DNA of 64,000 nt from Symbiodinium natans (taxonomy: Eukaryota > Sar > Dinophyceae > Suessiales > Symbiodiniaceae): positions 62,001-126,000 of the forward strand of contig CAJNDS010001336.1 in assembly GCA_905221605.1 (NCBI GenBank), read 5' to 3'. This document shows positions 50,277-60,455 of the stretch, one piece after another. The notes under the pieces are model-generated. The model was given only the letters and a program-made list of their open reading frames with translations. It did not search any database and was not told the origin of the DNA. Every line of letters begins with the position of its first letter. The first letter of the stretch is position 1. Both the position numbers and the translations under genes were made by a program.

Positions 50277-53106
50277 AAGCCTTCGGCCCTCCGGGCCGCT
50301 GCCCTCAGGGCGCGGCCGGTGGCCGCGGCCTCTTTGTCTCCAGGGGAGCCCAAGAGAAGGGAGCTGTGACCTTAAACCCCAAACCTTGAACCCTAAACCC
50401 TAAACCCTAAACCCTAAACCCTAAACGCTAAACCCTAACCCCTAAACACCTAAACCCCTAGACCCCTAGACCCCTAAACCCCTAAACCCCTAAACCCCTA
50501 AACCCCTAATCCCCTAAACCCCTAAACCCTCAACCGGGATTGTTTTTGGGAGTGTCTAGGGTTTTTTTAAGGGAGCCAAGAAGAGGGGAGTTTAGGTTTA
50601 GGGTGTTCTTAGGGTTCTCAGGGGTAATAAGAATTGCCGAAGATAGGCCCCCCAACTTCTTTGGAGATTCTGATGAGAAGCCCCGTGTCATATGGGTTTC
50701 TTTCCAGGTAGCCTAGAACAAATTACTCCTAGCCGACAGAAAATTCTATGCTTCTTTCTATGTGGCCTACAAGAAATACTCTTGCCTCCTAAACCCTAAA
50801 CCCTAAACCCTGAACCCTAAACCCTAAATCCTAAATCCTAAACCCTAAACCACAAAAAAACTCTTAAGGTTGAACTACGACATGCCAAAGACCCTGGAGA
50901 CCCCCCCTTGCCTCCCCGAATCCGCCGCAGATCCAAATCCCAAAGAAAGGGCACGTGAGCCTCTCGGGAGCTCAGGGGGGATTCTGCAGGGTTTACGTAG
51001 GAACATATATGGGTTGAAAGAGAGTTCTAAGGGGTGCTAATGAGTTGGGGAGGGGTTATAGGGGCTCAAGATTCTGAAGGGTTTTTACAGGGGTGTGGGG
51101 GTTGAACAGGGCGGCTTGTTTTGCGTGTATCTCCCATCTAACCCTCAAAGGTTCTTTATAGGGCCCCTATCAGTAGAGCTGGGTATGGAGGTGTATGGGG
51201 GTCGATTCTTTGAATTGAAGGTCTAGGAGTGATTGCGAAGACACATGGACTCATTTAGGAGCTCGGACAAATATGTACTAGCTTACAATGGGAATTCTAG
51301 ACCCCGCTACCCGCAAGAAGCCCTCCCTCTCCAAGCAACACTTGCGCCTGATTTGGGCTTGATTTCAGGTGTCTCTGCTCATCGGACTGTCGCACGCTTG
51401 TGACTTGTCCTGAACCGCTCCGACGCGCCTCCCTGCTCCCGCGACATGATCGAAGCTGTACTTTTCCTTGGCTGCGGAAACTTTTGGCCCTGTTCGGTCT
51501 TAGCCCGATGCAGAATGAGTCGGTGTCTCCACGTAAGAAAAGACCGCCGCAGTGGGGATTCTTCTCTGTTATTCACAGGTTTGACACGTGGCCCTAAACC
51601 CTAAACCCTAAACCCTAAACCCTAAACCCTAAACCCTAAACCCCCCAAAAACCCCGCCCCTCCCTAACCACGTGCCGAGCAGCTGGCCCGCCCTCTGCGC
51701 CCCGGCGGCAGACGTAGAACCTTGGGGTAGGGTTGAGGGTTAGGGGGCTTCAGAGCGGAGCTTAAACGGGGCAATACCCTAATTAGGAAATATACGTTAC
51801 TTCGTATGAAGGATGCCTATATCAATTAAGGTGTATTCCTTCATTAAGAGGTATTGGGCCCTTTTTTGGGGGAGGGGGGTTTAGCAGGAGGGCGTTTTAG
51901 GGGGCTGCCGGGGTTTTTGGGGGGTCTTTCGGCTCTCTGTAGGGGGCATGCCGGGGTCTTTCGAGGGCTCGATGGGATCTGCAGGCGTGTCACGCGGGGC
52001 GAAGATTTCATTGAAGGGTTTGTGGCAGTTTGTGGGGCTGTTAGAAACCTCTGCGTTGGAGCGTTTATGGGGGGTTTTGGGGGTTTAAAGAGTTTGGAGG
52101 GTTCGGAGGGTTATTCTAGGGCTTATGGGGTTTCAAGGGTATGCAGGATAGAGGGCGTGCAGTGATGTGTTTCAGGGTTAAGGCTCAGGGCCTTGCGGTC
52201 TTGGGTCCGGGGTCTATAGGGCTTAGAGGGTTTCCCCACAAGTCTTCTTTCCCGAAGCCCACGAAGCTGAACCAACAGCCGCGTAAGGCCTTCAAAAGTG
52301 CGGAGTGCCCGGAGGTTTTTGAGGTTTAGGGGTTACGGTTTTGGGTTTGGGGCTAGGGTTTAGGGTTTAGGGTTTAGGGTTTAGGGTTTAGGGTTTAGGG
52401 TTTAGGGTTTAGGGAAGCGAATCAAAAACCCGAAGCTCTAGTTGGAGGTGGATGGGCACTGACGAAATGAAGGTAGTACGTATGGCTACGTTCATTATGA
52501 GCTATCAAGCATTCGGGGTACTTCCACCAACAGCCTCACGAAAGCACCCAAAGCCCTCAGCCCTGAACCCTAAACCTAACACCCTCAACCCCAACTAAGC
52601 CAAACCCTCAGCCCTAAACCCGAACCCTAAACCCTAAACCGTGCAACCCTAAACCCGAAACCCGAACACCCTAAACCTCAACTAGGCCCCTTCAAAGACC
52701 CTCAAGGCCCGGGCACGCCCGCGGCGCGCTCCTCCCTGCCCCGCTGGGGGGCTGGCGCCTGGGAGAGGCTCAAGAAGGTTTAGGGTTGAGGGTTGAGGGC
52801 TTAGGGTTGAGGGTTAGGGTTTAGGGTTTTGGGTTTTGGGTTCAGGGTTTAGGGGTTTGGGTTGAAGGTTGAGGGTTGTGGGTTTAGGGCTTAGGGTTAG
52901 GGTGTAGGTGGCTTCCTTGTCCTTTGTTTGGGGGTTGTTATGAACCCTGTGTGTTCGAGACGGACTGTGAACTTCTTCGTAAAGTGTCTTGCTTTGCGTG
53001 TTTCCAGGTTGAGAGCCCCAAGCCCCGAACCTTCAAACCCATCGATGAAGCCGCAGCAAAGTCTTTAACGCCCCCAAAACTTGGTACCCCAGTGATTAGA
53101 TTCTAA
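50277..53106 (+). CDS. Inferred four-exon 3' part of a plus-strand gene
   Basis: Four exons join in phase. 50277-50365 follows CCCCCTCCCAG and reads KPSALRAAALRARP ... GEPKRRE. 51369-51532 follows TTGATTTCAG, reads CLCSSDCRTLVTCPEPLRRA and then PWLRKLLALFGLSPMQ, and ends at GTAAGA. 52707-52777 follows CCCTCAAG, reads PGTPAARSSLPRWGAGAWER, and ends at GTTTAGGG. 53008-53106 follows GCGTGTTTCCAG, reads VESPKPRTFKPIDEAAAKSL and ends PVIRF then TAA. Phase overhangs (CT+G, C+GC and 0) all match. The first and second introns (1.0 and 1.2 kb) contain CCCTAAA and TTTAGGG tracts; the third starts as telomere-like repeat. The product is basic and Pro/Ser-rich, likely partly disordered; no family is recognised. 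The 5' end is unknown. Confidence 0.5.
50383..50535 (-). repeat. CCCTAAA / CCCCTAAA / CCCCTAGA tract
   Basis: Heptamers followed by octamer variants (CCCCTAAA, CCCCTAGA). It lies in the inferred intron 50366-51368, as does a second tract at 50788-50850. Confidence 0.9.
51592..51643 (-). repeat. (CCCTAAA)n tract
   Basis: Seven perfect heptamers about 60 bp after the donor at 51533, inside the inferred intron. Confidence 0.95.
51769..51861. repeat. Short foldback sequence
   Basis: GGGCAATACCCTAATTA (51769 onward) pairs imperfectly with the reverse complement of the segment ending GTATTGGGCCC (to 51861). Arms are about 20 bp with a loop of about 50 bp. It is intronic in the inferred plus-strand gene and may be a small MITE remnant. 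Confidence 0.45.
52355..52413 (+). repeat. (TTTAGGG)n tract
   Basis: Eight heptamers, in sense orientation within the inferred intron 51533-52706; CCCTAAA-type units follow at 52556-52680. Confidence 0.95.
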
Positions 53107-53489
53107 AGGGGTACCCCGTTGGTGTGACTTTATATAGGGAACCTTGAACCAAAAGAAGTGCAAACCCCCAAAGGCTTACGCTTATTTTGGGGGCTTCTTG
53201 TTTGTTTTTTTTTTGCGGGTGGGGGACATCATAAACCCTAAGCCCTAAACCCTCAACCCTAAACCTAAGCGTAGCTATAACCCACTTTATCAGCCCCCCT
53301 TAGGTAGGTTATAAGTACAGCTACAGTTGGGTTACGGAGGTAAAAAGCCCCTAAACTCCCCTCTGCCTCCCAGAGCCGGGCCAGGGCTCGCAGGAACTTC
53401 CGAAAGAAGGCCTCCCAAAAAGCACCACCAAGAGGGGGGGAGGGCAAAATGAGAGTTTCGTAGTTTAGGGTACAGGGTTTGAATTTACG

Positions 53490-53735
53490 CGCGGGCATCA
53501 TTAATCTTTGCTTTTGGCCCGCAATAATATTACTTTCTAAATATAGAAATTGTATTCGTTTCATTCAGTTCTTCAATCCTTATAAAACCAATATTCATAT
53601 TGCGAACGAATTTAGTGAACGCATCATTTTCCCTTTTCCTTTTGAGTATAAATTTACTATGTTATCTTCATTCTAATAATAAATAGCTGAGGCAGTAAGT
53701 ACGCTCTCTGAAAATTCAAAACTATGAACAAAGCA
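53490..53735 (+). other. AT-rich island of unknown origin
   Basis: About 240 bp are strongly AT-rich (AATAATATTACTTTCTAAAT, TTATAAAACCAATATTCAT) between GC-rich flanks, ending at the GA microsatellite. A 65-codon plus-strand ORF covers it without a recognisable domain. The base composition would fit organellar DNA inserted into the nucleus, but no cox or cob motif is visible. Confidence 0.35.
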
Positions 53736-53759
53736 TGAAAACGAGAACTCATTTTAAAC

Positions 53760-53994
53760 GGGCTCGAGAAAGAGAAAGAGAAAGAGAAAGAGAAAGAGAA
53801 AGAGAAAGAGAAAGAGAAAGAGAAAGAGAAAGAGAAAGAGAAAGAGAAAGAGAAAGCGGAAGAGGAAGAGGAAGAGGAAGAGACAGAGCGAGAGCGAAAG
53901 GGAGAGCGAGAGCGAGAGCGAGAGCGAAAGCGAGAGCGAGAGCGAGAGCGAGAGCGAAAGCGAGAGCGAGAGCGAGAGCGAGAGAGAGAGCGAG

Positions 53995-54075
<81 letters not shown>

Positions 54076-54100
54076 GAGAGAGAGAGAGGAAGAGAGAGAC
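53760..54100 (+). repeat. (GAGAAA)n to (GAGAGC)n to (GA)n microsatellite
   Basis: Perfect AGAAAG hexamers pass into GAGCGA variants and then pure GA, about 340 bp in all. ORFs of 120-160 codons across it are repeat artefacts. Confidence 0.95.
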
Positions 54101-54496
54101 AGGGAGATAGAGAGCGATGAGCACCTCACAGAGAGCCAAACGAAGACATCATTCCTTTTGAACCGGCTGCGAGAAGCAAATGGAGCGGTGACCTGAGCCC
54201 AAAGGAAAATAAATAAAAAAAGCGGACTCCGGCGACGAGGAAAACAAACAAGGAGCGAAGGTCAACCTAGCGCCTGTCACAGTGGGACCGCTCACCGCGC
54301 CGAGGGGTTCTGCGCCGATCCCTACGGTCCCCCCCGCGCCCACCCCCCTTGCCGCTTCCCTTCGGTTGGGCAGAGTCAGACGCTTCGCGTCGCTTGCGCT
54401 TGCGGGTAACTTCACCCTGGGACCCAGCAGCGGACAGCACTTGCGCGCGATCCTGACCAGGTTGAGGTGGGAGTGCCTACCCAGCGGTCCACCCAC

Positions 54497-54705
54497 TGGG
54501 AAGACACCCACTCCCTGAGCTCAGAGCTCAGTTGCATCTGCTTAGCCGTGTCCTCCATAGTCATGATGAGCTCAAACAGCTCCGACTTAATTTGTTACAG
54601 ACCTGTCTTCGCCTTCTGCAAGTCCATCAACCTGGCCTCTAAGGGTCTGGCAGCCCTCCCAACGCGTCCGAGTCTGGACAGTCTGCATGCCCTGGGGCAA
54701 TAGTC
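54497..54705 (-). pseudogene. Duplicated coiled-coil exon, copy 1
   Basis: The minus strand reads TRTRWEGCQTL, EARLMDLQKAKTGL, a TAA, then KSELFELIMTMEDTAKQMQL. It aligns with 55597-55884. Both copies have a stop between TGL and SELFEL, so either a short intron or shared damage lies there. The peptide is a charged coiled coil. Confidence 0.4.
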
Positions 54706-54768
54706 TGGACTGCATTCGTTTTTTGGCTCAGATACGTGCAAAAACACAAACAAACACAAACACAAACA

Positions 54769-54770
<2 letters not shown>

Positions 54771-54851
<81 letters not shown>

Positions 54852-54920
54852 ACACACACCAACACACACCAACACACACCAACACACACCAACACACACC
54901 AACACACACCAACACACACC

Positions 54921-55000
<80 letters not shown>

Positions 55001-55002
55001 CA
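54771..55002 (+). repeat. (CA)n microsatellite with internal CACACACCAA decamers
   Basis: About 230 bp: pure CA, then several ACACACACCA units, then pure CA again. It lies between the two copies of a duplicated exon. Confidence 0.95.
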
Positions 55003-55093
55003 TTTTTCGGCAAACACCCCGAGCCCTGACAACCCCTATGACCCCGTGCGCTCCACCACCATGCGTTTGGGGCTTGGATCTAAGAGATATTCA

Positions 55094-55196
55094 ACATACC
55101 CCTTGGGGCATACCCCTTAACAGAAATTAAGAGGTATGGCAAAATCATTCCTTTCATTTTCTTTTTTGGGTTAAGGGATATGGGTTTGGGGTATGT
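55094..55196. repeat. Foldback element with ~27-bp terminal inverted repeats
   Basis: The left end ACATACCCCTTGGGGCATAC (55094 onward, ending CCCTTAAC) pairs with the right end GTTAAGGGATATGGGTTTGG (55170-55196, ending GGTATGT). The interior of about 50 bp is non-coding. The compact size and terminal inverted repeats are MITE-like. Confidence 0.5.
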
Positions 55197-55549
55197 CGGA
55201 CTATTTTAGGGTGAATCAAGCTGGAGGGTGGTACCCTATTTCTGAGTGACTTGAAAAAACCGACACGGACTCACAGGGTGTCCTCATTCTACTATGGCTC
55301 TGGCGCACCGAAACCCTCAACAATCACCCCTCAACCCTGACCCCCAAACCCCAAGCCCAACAATCAACCCTATCCCTGAACCCTACTGTGAAACTCAAAA
55401 AACCCGACCCTAAACCCTAACCCTAAACCCTACTGTAAACCTTAGAAGCCCTAAACCCAAAGCCCTAACCCTAAACCCTAAACCCTAAGCCCTAAACCCT
55501 AAACCCTAAACCCTAAGTGAAGTCAAGGCCAGTCAGACAAGCCCTCTTC

Positions 55550-55884
55550 AACCTGTGCGACGCGGTCCGCGAAGTTGCCACCACCTCTTCTACCTGCCCC
55601 AGACACTCCCTGAACTCAGACCTCAGTTGCATCTGCTTTGCCATATCCTCCATCGTCACGAGGACTGGGATAATGAGCTCAAAGAGTTCCGACTTGACTT
55701 ACCAGAGGCCTGTCTTTGCCTTCTGCAAGTCCAACAACCTGGCCTCAAGGGTCTGGCAGCCCTCCCGGCGCGTACGGGTCTGGGCATTCCTGTCCGACAA
55801 GCCCGCCTCGACCTTAACGATGCGGTCTGCAACGTTGTACGACATGGCCAGAAACGAGGAGCTGGGAAAGCTAAGCGGATGCAA
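55550..55884 (-). CDS. Duplicated coiled-coil exon, copy 2
   Basis: The minus strand reads MSYNVADRIVKVEAGLSDRN, then EGCQTLEARLLDLQKAKTGL, and reaches GTAAGT at a position that makes a consensus donor (CTG followed by GTAAGT). Shortly after, KSELFELIIPVLVTMEDMAK and EFRECLGQVEEVVATSR are open in the same frame. It is similar over about 200 bp to 54497-54705. The product is a coiled coil of unknown identity; the surrounding gene was not assembled. Confidence 0.35.
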
Positions 55885-56044
55885 CAGGAGCAGAAGAACT
55901 GGCCGGCATGATGAGCAATCAGACCCGAACTTCCGAACTCAGCGAAAACGGCTCGTGGTATCCCTAAACCCTGAACCCCCATTGCAGCGAAAAGAAGGCA
56001 AACACAACAACAAAAACAACGGCAGTGACAAAACGAAAAAAGAA

Positions 56045-56096
56045 ACAGAGAGCGAGGGAGGGAGAGGGAGCGAGAGAGAGAGAGAGAGACACAGAC

Positions 56097-56153
<57 letters not shown>

Positions 56154-56181
56154 GAGAGAGAGGGAGAGAGAGAGAGAGAGG

Positions 56182-56212
<31 letters not shown>

Positions 56213-56220
56213 GCAGACCG
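56045..56220 (+). repeat. (GA)n microsatellite with GAGACAGA variants
   Basis: About 175 bp of purine-only GA repeat interspersed with ACAGAC. Confidence 0.95.
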
Positions 56221-56410
56221 GGAGCTCTCAGTCTTGGAGGCTCTTAACTACTAATTGCGCAAGAGCCCCACCCAAAAAAACTAAATAAATAAAAGAGAGA
56301 GAACATCTTTTTGTGGGGATTGCCATCTTCTATTGTGAGGGGTTCTTAAGCATATAGTAGTCTAAACCCCAAACCTCAGGGGTTCTCAAGCGAATAGGCT
56401 CCTAGGCCAG

Positions 56411-56923
56411 TCCCCCACGCGGAAGGCGCCTCAGGAATTCGGGCAAAGACTCGTTCGGAGACTTCGGCATGACGTTTGAGGGCTGAGGGTTGAGGGTTTA
56501 GGGCTTCGGGTTTAGGAATTAGGGTTTCGGGTTTGGGGGGCGATGCCGGAGAAGACGTTTTCGTATTGGGGGGAATGAGGTTGGAAAGTCCTCAACAAGG
56601 AGGACCTGGGCGGGCTTTCGGGTTCTCAGGGTCTTTAGGTTTCTCATGCAATGTTTGGAATACGCCCAAAGCCCTGAACTCTATAAACCCTGAAGCCTAC
56701 AAGCCCTTAACCCAAACAACCCTAACCCCTACAACCCCTAAACTCTCCACAAACCCTAGAAGCACCAAAAACCTTAAACCCTAATGAACCCTAACTTCCC
56801 CCCCCCCCCCCCCCCAACCCCCAAACTCCTCTGAACTTCAGGGAGCCAGCCCCAGCCTTGCCCGCGGTCCAGGACGGCAGCAGGAGCAAAAACGGCTCCG
56901 AGCAGGCCTCGGCCTGCGACTAA
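56411..56923 (+). CDS. Candidate terminal exons of a plus-strand gene
   Basis: 56411-56473 follows CTAGGCCAG and reads SPTRKAPQEFGQRLVRRLRH and then D, ending at GTTTGAGG. 56842-56923 follows TGAACTTCAG and reads EPAPALPAVQDGSRSKNGSE and then QASACD and TAA. The two are on one strand but are off by phase, so an intermediate exon or a different boundary is needed. The intervening sequence holds CCCTAAA-like units and a 24-bp C run. The terminal stop lies about 110 bp from the stop of the convergent minus-strand gene. Confidence 0.3.
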
Positions 56924-57034
56924 AACTGACTAAAAGAAATACACACATCCCCTTCTTTTTGGGGCCTTTTTGGGGTTGCCTAAACCCTAAACCCTAAACC
57001 CTAAACCCTAAACCCTAAACCCTAAACCCTAAAC

Positions 57035-58914
57035 CTACTCCCCCTCCTCGCCCCCTCCAAAGCCCCGATTTCTGGGAGGGGCCTTCGCGGCTCGCTGCCG
57101 CTCGAGGAGGAAGTCCAGCAGCCGATTCTGGCGCACGCGGCAAAGTTAGTGCCGGAGCCGACATTTGGGCTTAGGGTTTAGGGTTTAGGGTTTAGGGCTT
57201 AGGGTTTAGGGTGTAGGGTTTCGGGTGTAGGGCTTAGGGTTTAATGTTTGATTGAGGTTCAGGGTATAGGGTTTAACGTTCAATTAGGGTTTAGGGTTCA
57301 GGGTTTAGGGTTTAGGTGCATTCATCGAACTTCTACGTTGATACTGAAAAAGTTCCCAAACGATCCATACAGAGATTATGTAAGCTGCTGTACCAAAAGC
57401 ACGTCCTACTTGAATAGGCCCCTCTCTGATGTGCGTCTTTGGGCGTGGGGTTCGAGGGGAGGGAGAGCCACAATGCTGCCGCAAGACTTCAGGGACTATG
57501 CATTCTTGGGGTGGTGGTGCTCTTGTTCGGGTACCCTCTCCCTCGAAACCGAAACCGCTTAAACCCTAAACCCCAAACCCTAAACCCTAAACCTTAAACC
57601 CTAAACCCTAAACCCTAAACCCTTCGCAACAATTTATTTGCTGCCCGCCGCCCCGTCTCCGCCCCAAAGGGCTCCAAGTCTGGGTCGCGGCCTCGGGAGC
57701 CCGGCTTTTACTCCACTGTTTGAAGGCTTTGAGGGCTTTGGGGGGGGGGGGGGGGCTGTTTAGAGTTTTTTGGGGATTTGAGGACTTTGAGGATTTTTCG
57801 GGGGCTGAGAGCGCAGGGGCTATAAGGCTTTTCAAAGGATGGTTTCTTTTTTTGGGGGAGGCTTTGTGGGGCTTAGGTTTCTGGGGGGTTGCGAGTTGAG
57901 AGGGGCCCCCACAGCAGGGGGGAATTTTGGGGGCTCTGACCAACTCTGAAGGTGCTCCTAGCAGCGCGGCCTGCAACATCCGCTGCAAGGGCGTAGAGCA
58001 TGTAGTGATCCTGGGGCTCAAATCTAGGTTTGGCCTTCTGTTTTACACAAGCACATATGGCACATGGGGCTTATCATGGGTATATGACGACCCAGAAAGG
58101 GCAAATTTTTGGGGGCCCATGCTGTAAACCCTGGCAGCCATCACTCATCCGACTGCGCTTTCCAAAGTCTCCTCGCAACTCCATCGCAGGGGCAGAATGC
58201 GCCCTGGAGCAAGGAGCCTACTTAACGGCTTAGGCATTTCTAGGAGATTTAAACCTTGGACCTAACCCGAAATCAGAAAAAACCCTGCAGTCAAGGAGCC
58301 GGAATGTGGACCTGGGCCTCCACCCACCTGACGCGGGCGGCAAGCTGGGGCTTTGTCGCTCAAGGTGTTGGTTCAGAGTTTGGCTATCGGGTACAGAGTT
58401 TACAAGGCTCCCCCCCCCCCCCCCCCCCCGAAACCTGCAGCAAAGCAGCTGAAGCCAAGGTCTCCCTGTCCCCAAGTGTTCAAAGGTGGTCCCATGTTTG
58501 GCCACGCAGGCCTCCGCTCCGAACTCCGATGCAAAAGCCTGAAAGCCCGATCCCCAAAAACTTGAAACAGCTCCTCCTCGAAACAAAACAGGTGCCCCCC
58601 CCCTCCCCCAACCAAGAGCTGCTCGCCGAGGCGCAGCGCCGCAGCGCGCGGCGCCAGCGCGGCGCGGAGGCGGCCGAGCGCCGCGCCGCCGTGCCTCGAG
58701 TCGTACGCTGGCGCATCTTGAGAAGGCTGAGGGATCTTTAAAGGCTGCCCCCCGCCCAAAAACCTACGCCTTGAAGAAGCCCCTCCCCTTAAACCTCCAC
58801 CCTAAAGCCTAAAAAAAACGAAAACATGTTGAAGATGCGCGACACTTCCATCGCCAGGCGCTGCACTCGCGGCCAGGTTTCGGCGGCGAGGCCTGCCAGG
58901 GCCTCCTGAAAGGT
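57035..58914 (-). CDS. Inferred 3' part of a minus-strand gene
   Basis: The last two exons fit exactly. 57704-57621 (28 codons, RDPDLEPFGAETGRRAANKL then LRR) ends at GTTTAGGG. 57127-57035 follows GTGCGCCAG and reads NRLLDFLLERQRAAKAPPRN, then a Gly/Glu tail and TAG. Upstream candidates are 58914-58826 (TFQEALAGLAAETWPRVQRL then AMEVSRIFN, donor GTTTTCG), about 58710-58608, and about 58577-58433 (FQAFASEFGAEACVAKHGTT), which also chain in phase. An exon near 58200-58150 is possible. The intron 57128-57620 begins with TTTAGGG units and has CCCTAAA units near its 3' end (minus sense). The product is helical and basic; no family is recognised. Confidence 0.45.
57170..57320 (+). repeat. TTTAGGG-derived tract
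   Basis: TTTAGGG with CTTAGGG, TGTAGGG and TTCAGGG variants. It is inside the inferred last intron of the minus-strand gene. Confidence 0.9.
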
Positions 58915-59243
58915 CTTGGAAGCAACGGAGAGCAGGGTTCAGTAAGGGTTTGGGGTTCGGGGGGTTTGGGGTTCAGAGCGTTTTGAGGTTTTGGAGAAGT
59001 TTCGGCTTAAGGGAAAGCCTGACAGGGTGGTTGCTTGTAGTGCTTAAAGGGGCCGTTAAAAAGCTGGGACTCGGGGGGGTCCTCCTCTGCACCTTCAATG
59101 TCGAACTTGATCAGCCTGGCGCTTCACCCACCATGGGTTTGCGGTTTAGGGTTTCTGGAAATGACTTGCCTGTGCAGTCTGAACCCCTCCCTCAGCAACA
59201 TGAAAACCCACCCAATTGAATAAGGAAACTGAAGGCAATTTCG

Positions 59244-59274
<31 letters not shown>
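59244..59274 (+). repeat. C homopolymer (31 bp)
   Basis: Thirty-one consecutive C, the longest homopolymer in the window. Confidence 0.95.
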
Positions 59275-59276
<2 letters not shown>

Positions 59277-59449
59277 CCCCCATTTTGCTCTCCAGTGGCC
59301 ATAGCTGGCTCAGCCATCCGTTGAAAAAAACACCCCCGTCAGTTTAGGGTCTAAACCCTACGGGGGTTGAGGGAGTTTTCCGTTGAATAGGTCACTGTGA
59401 CGGGAAACCGCGATGGAATAGGGCAGCTATACACTATTCTGGTAGCTTC

Positions 59450-59638
59450 ATGTTAGGTTCCGTGACAAACCCTGCTTCTGAGTTGAAGGTCCCTACCCAG
59501 GATAAAGCAGCCGGGTGGCGAAATGGGCTGGTCCTTCAGTTGAGGAAAAATGTTCCTCGTGCTGCTGCGGTGGCGGAAAGGACTGTGCTGGTTCGAGGGC
59601 TATCGTCGCTGTCTAGGGATCCGAGGCCCAACATCTAG
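59450..59638 (+). CDS. Small ORF, 62 aa, possible exon
   Basis: An ATG-initiated 62-codon ORF (SELKVPTQDKAAGWRNGLVL, then VAERTVLVRGLSSLSRDPRP). The composition is protein-like with no domain. It is not flanked by telomere tracts. It could be an exon or a transposon remnant. Confidence 0.3.
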   Translation: MLGSVTNPASELKVPTQDKAAGWRNGLVLQLRKNVPRAAAVAERTVLVRGLSSLSRDPRPNI

Positions 59639-59891
59639 AACTACACACATCAGTAAACAACTTGCATAGAACCATCTGATTCTTACAGGGACTTGTGGCC
59701 GCGCGGGGTATGCGAGTACGCTGGCGCTGTAAGTTTGGAAGCGCATCCCTGAGCCATAAAACCTTCGTCCCTCATTGGACCCTTTAAAACCTCCAAATCC
59801 GAACCAACAAAAACTCAAGCATTCACTATGGTCTGAGTCTTTGTTTCTTTCCTTCCAGCAGATTGAGAGTATGTAGAATGAGCAATTACGG

Positions 59892-60221
59892 TTGAACGTG
59901 AACAAAAGTTCGTCACAACGCGTGTGCCCTCAAACCGCTGTCAACAATCGTGGCATCTGTTTGCGTGGACCATGTCGCTCTAGCTTCTGTGGAAGGAGGC
60001 TTCCTTCCCTGCAACAGACCATCGCTAGGTCACTTTTTGATTTTCTTGGCCGCCTCCGAAACATGTCGAAGTTTCGGGAGGCGCACGCGCGCGCAGGCGA
60101 AACAGCTTTCTGGAAACAGCCGGCGCAGGTCATGTCAACAAATCCGTTTGCCACAGCAACAAGCAACGCTTCAGGTTACTTTGCTTCTCGGCCCTCCTTA
60201 GAAATGCCACCACCGCCATGA
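59892..60221 (+). CDS. Possible coding segment, unknown protein
   Basis: A 109-codon plus-strand frame (IARSLFDFLGRLRNMSKFRE, AGETAFWKQPAQVMSTNPFA) ends in MPPPP and TGA. The helical N-terminal part and disordered tail look protein-like. The antisense frame is also open for 78 codons, so strand choice is uncertain. Confidence 0.3.
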   Translation: MNVNKSSSQRVCPQTAVNNRGICLRGPCRSSFCGRRLPSLQQTIARSLFDFLGRLRNMSKFREAHARAGETAFWKQPAQVMSTNPFATATSNASGYFASRPSLEMPPPP

Positions 60222-60455
60222 ACCACCCAGTGCTACGAGGACCTTCACGAACCTGAACCATCACTGCTGATCCCTGAGCCCTAAACCACATGAATCTAAA
60301 TTCCGGCAAAATTCTCCAGTGCGGCAAGCGCGGTAGAGAGCCGAGTGCACATGACTTGCTCCTCTGATGACTGGGGCCGGGAGGGCTGGAGCTCTAGGAA
60401 TTTTGGAATTCAAGGTCAACGGCTTGAGGGATTCAGGGCTCTAAGATTTCAGCGG

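Noticed and set aside
53657-55130. Long ORFs across GA and CA microsatellites (RERERE, THTHTH, CVCVCV)
   Set aside because: They are repeat artefacts with no unique coding sequence.
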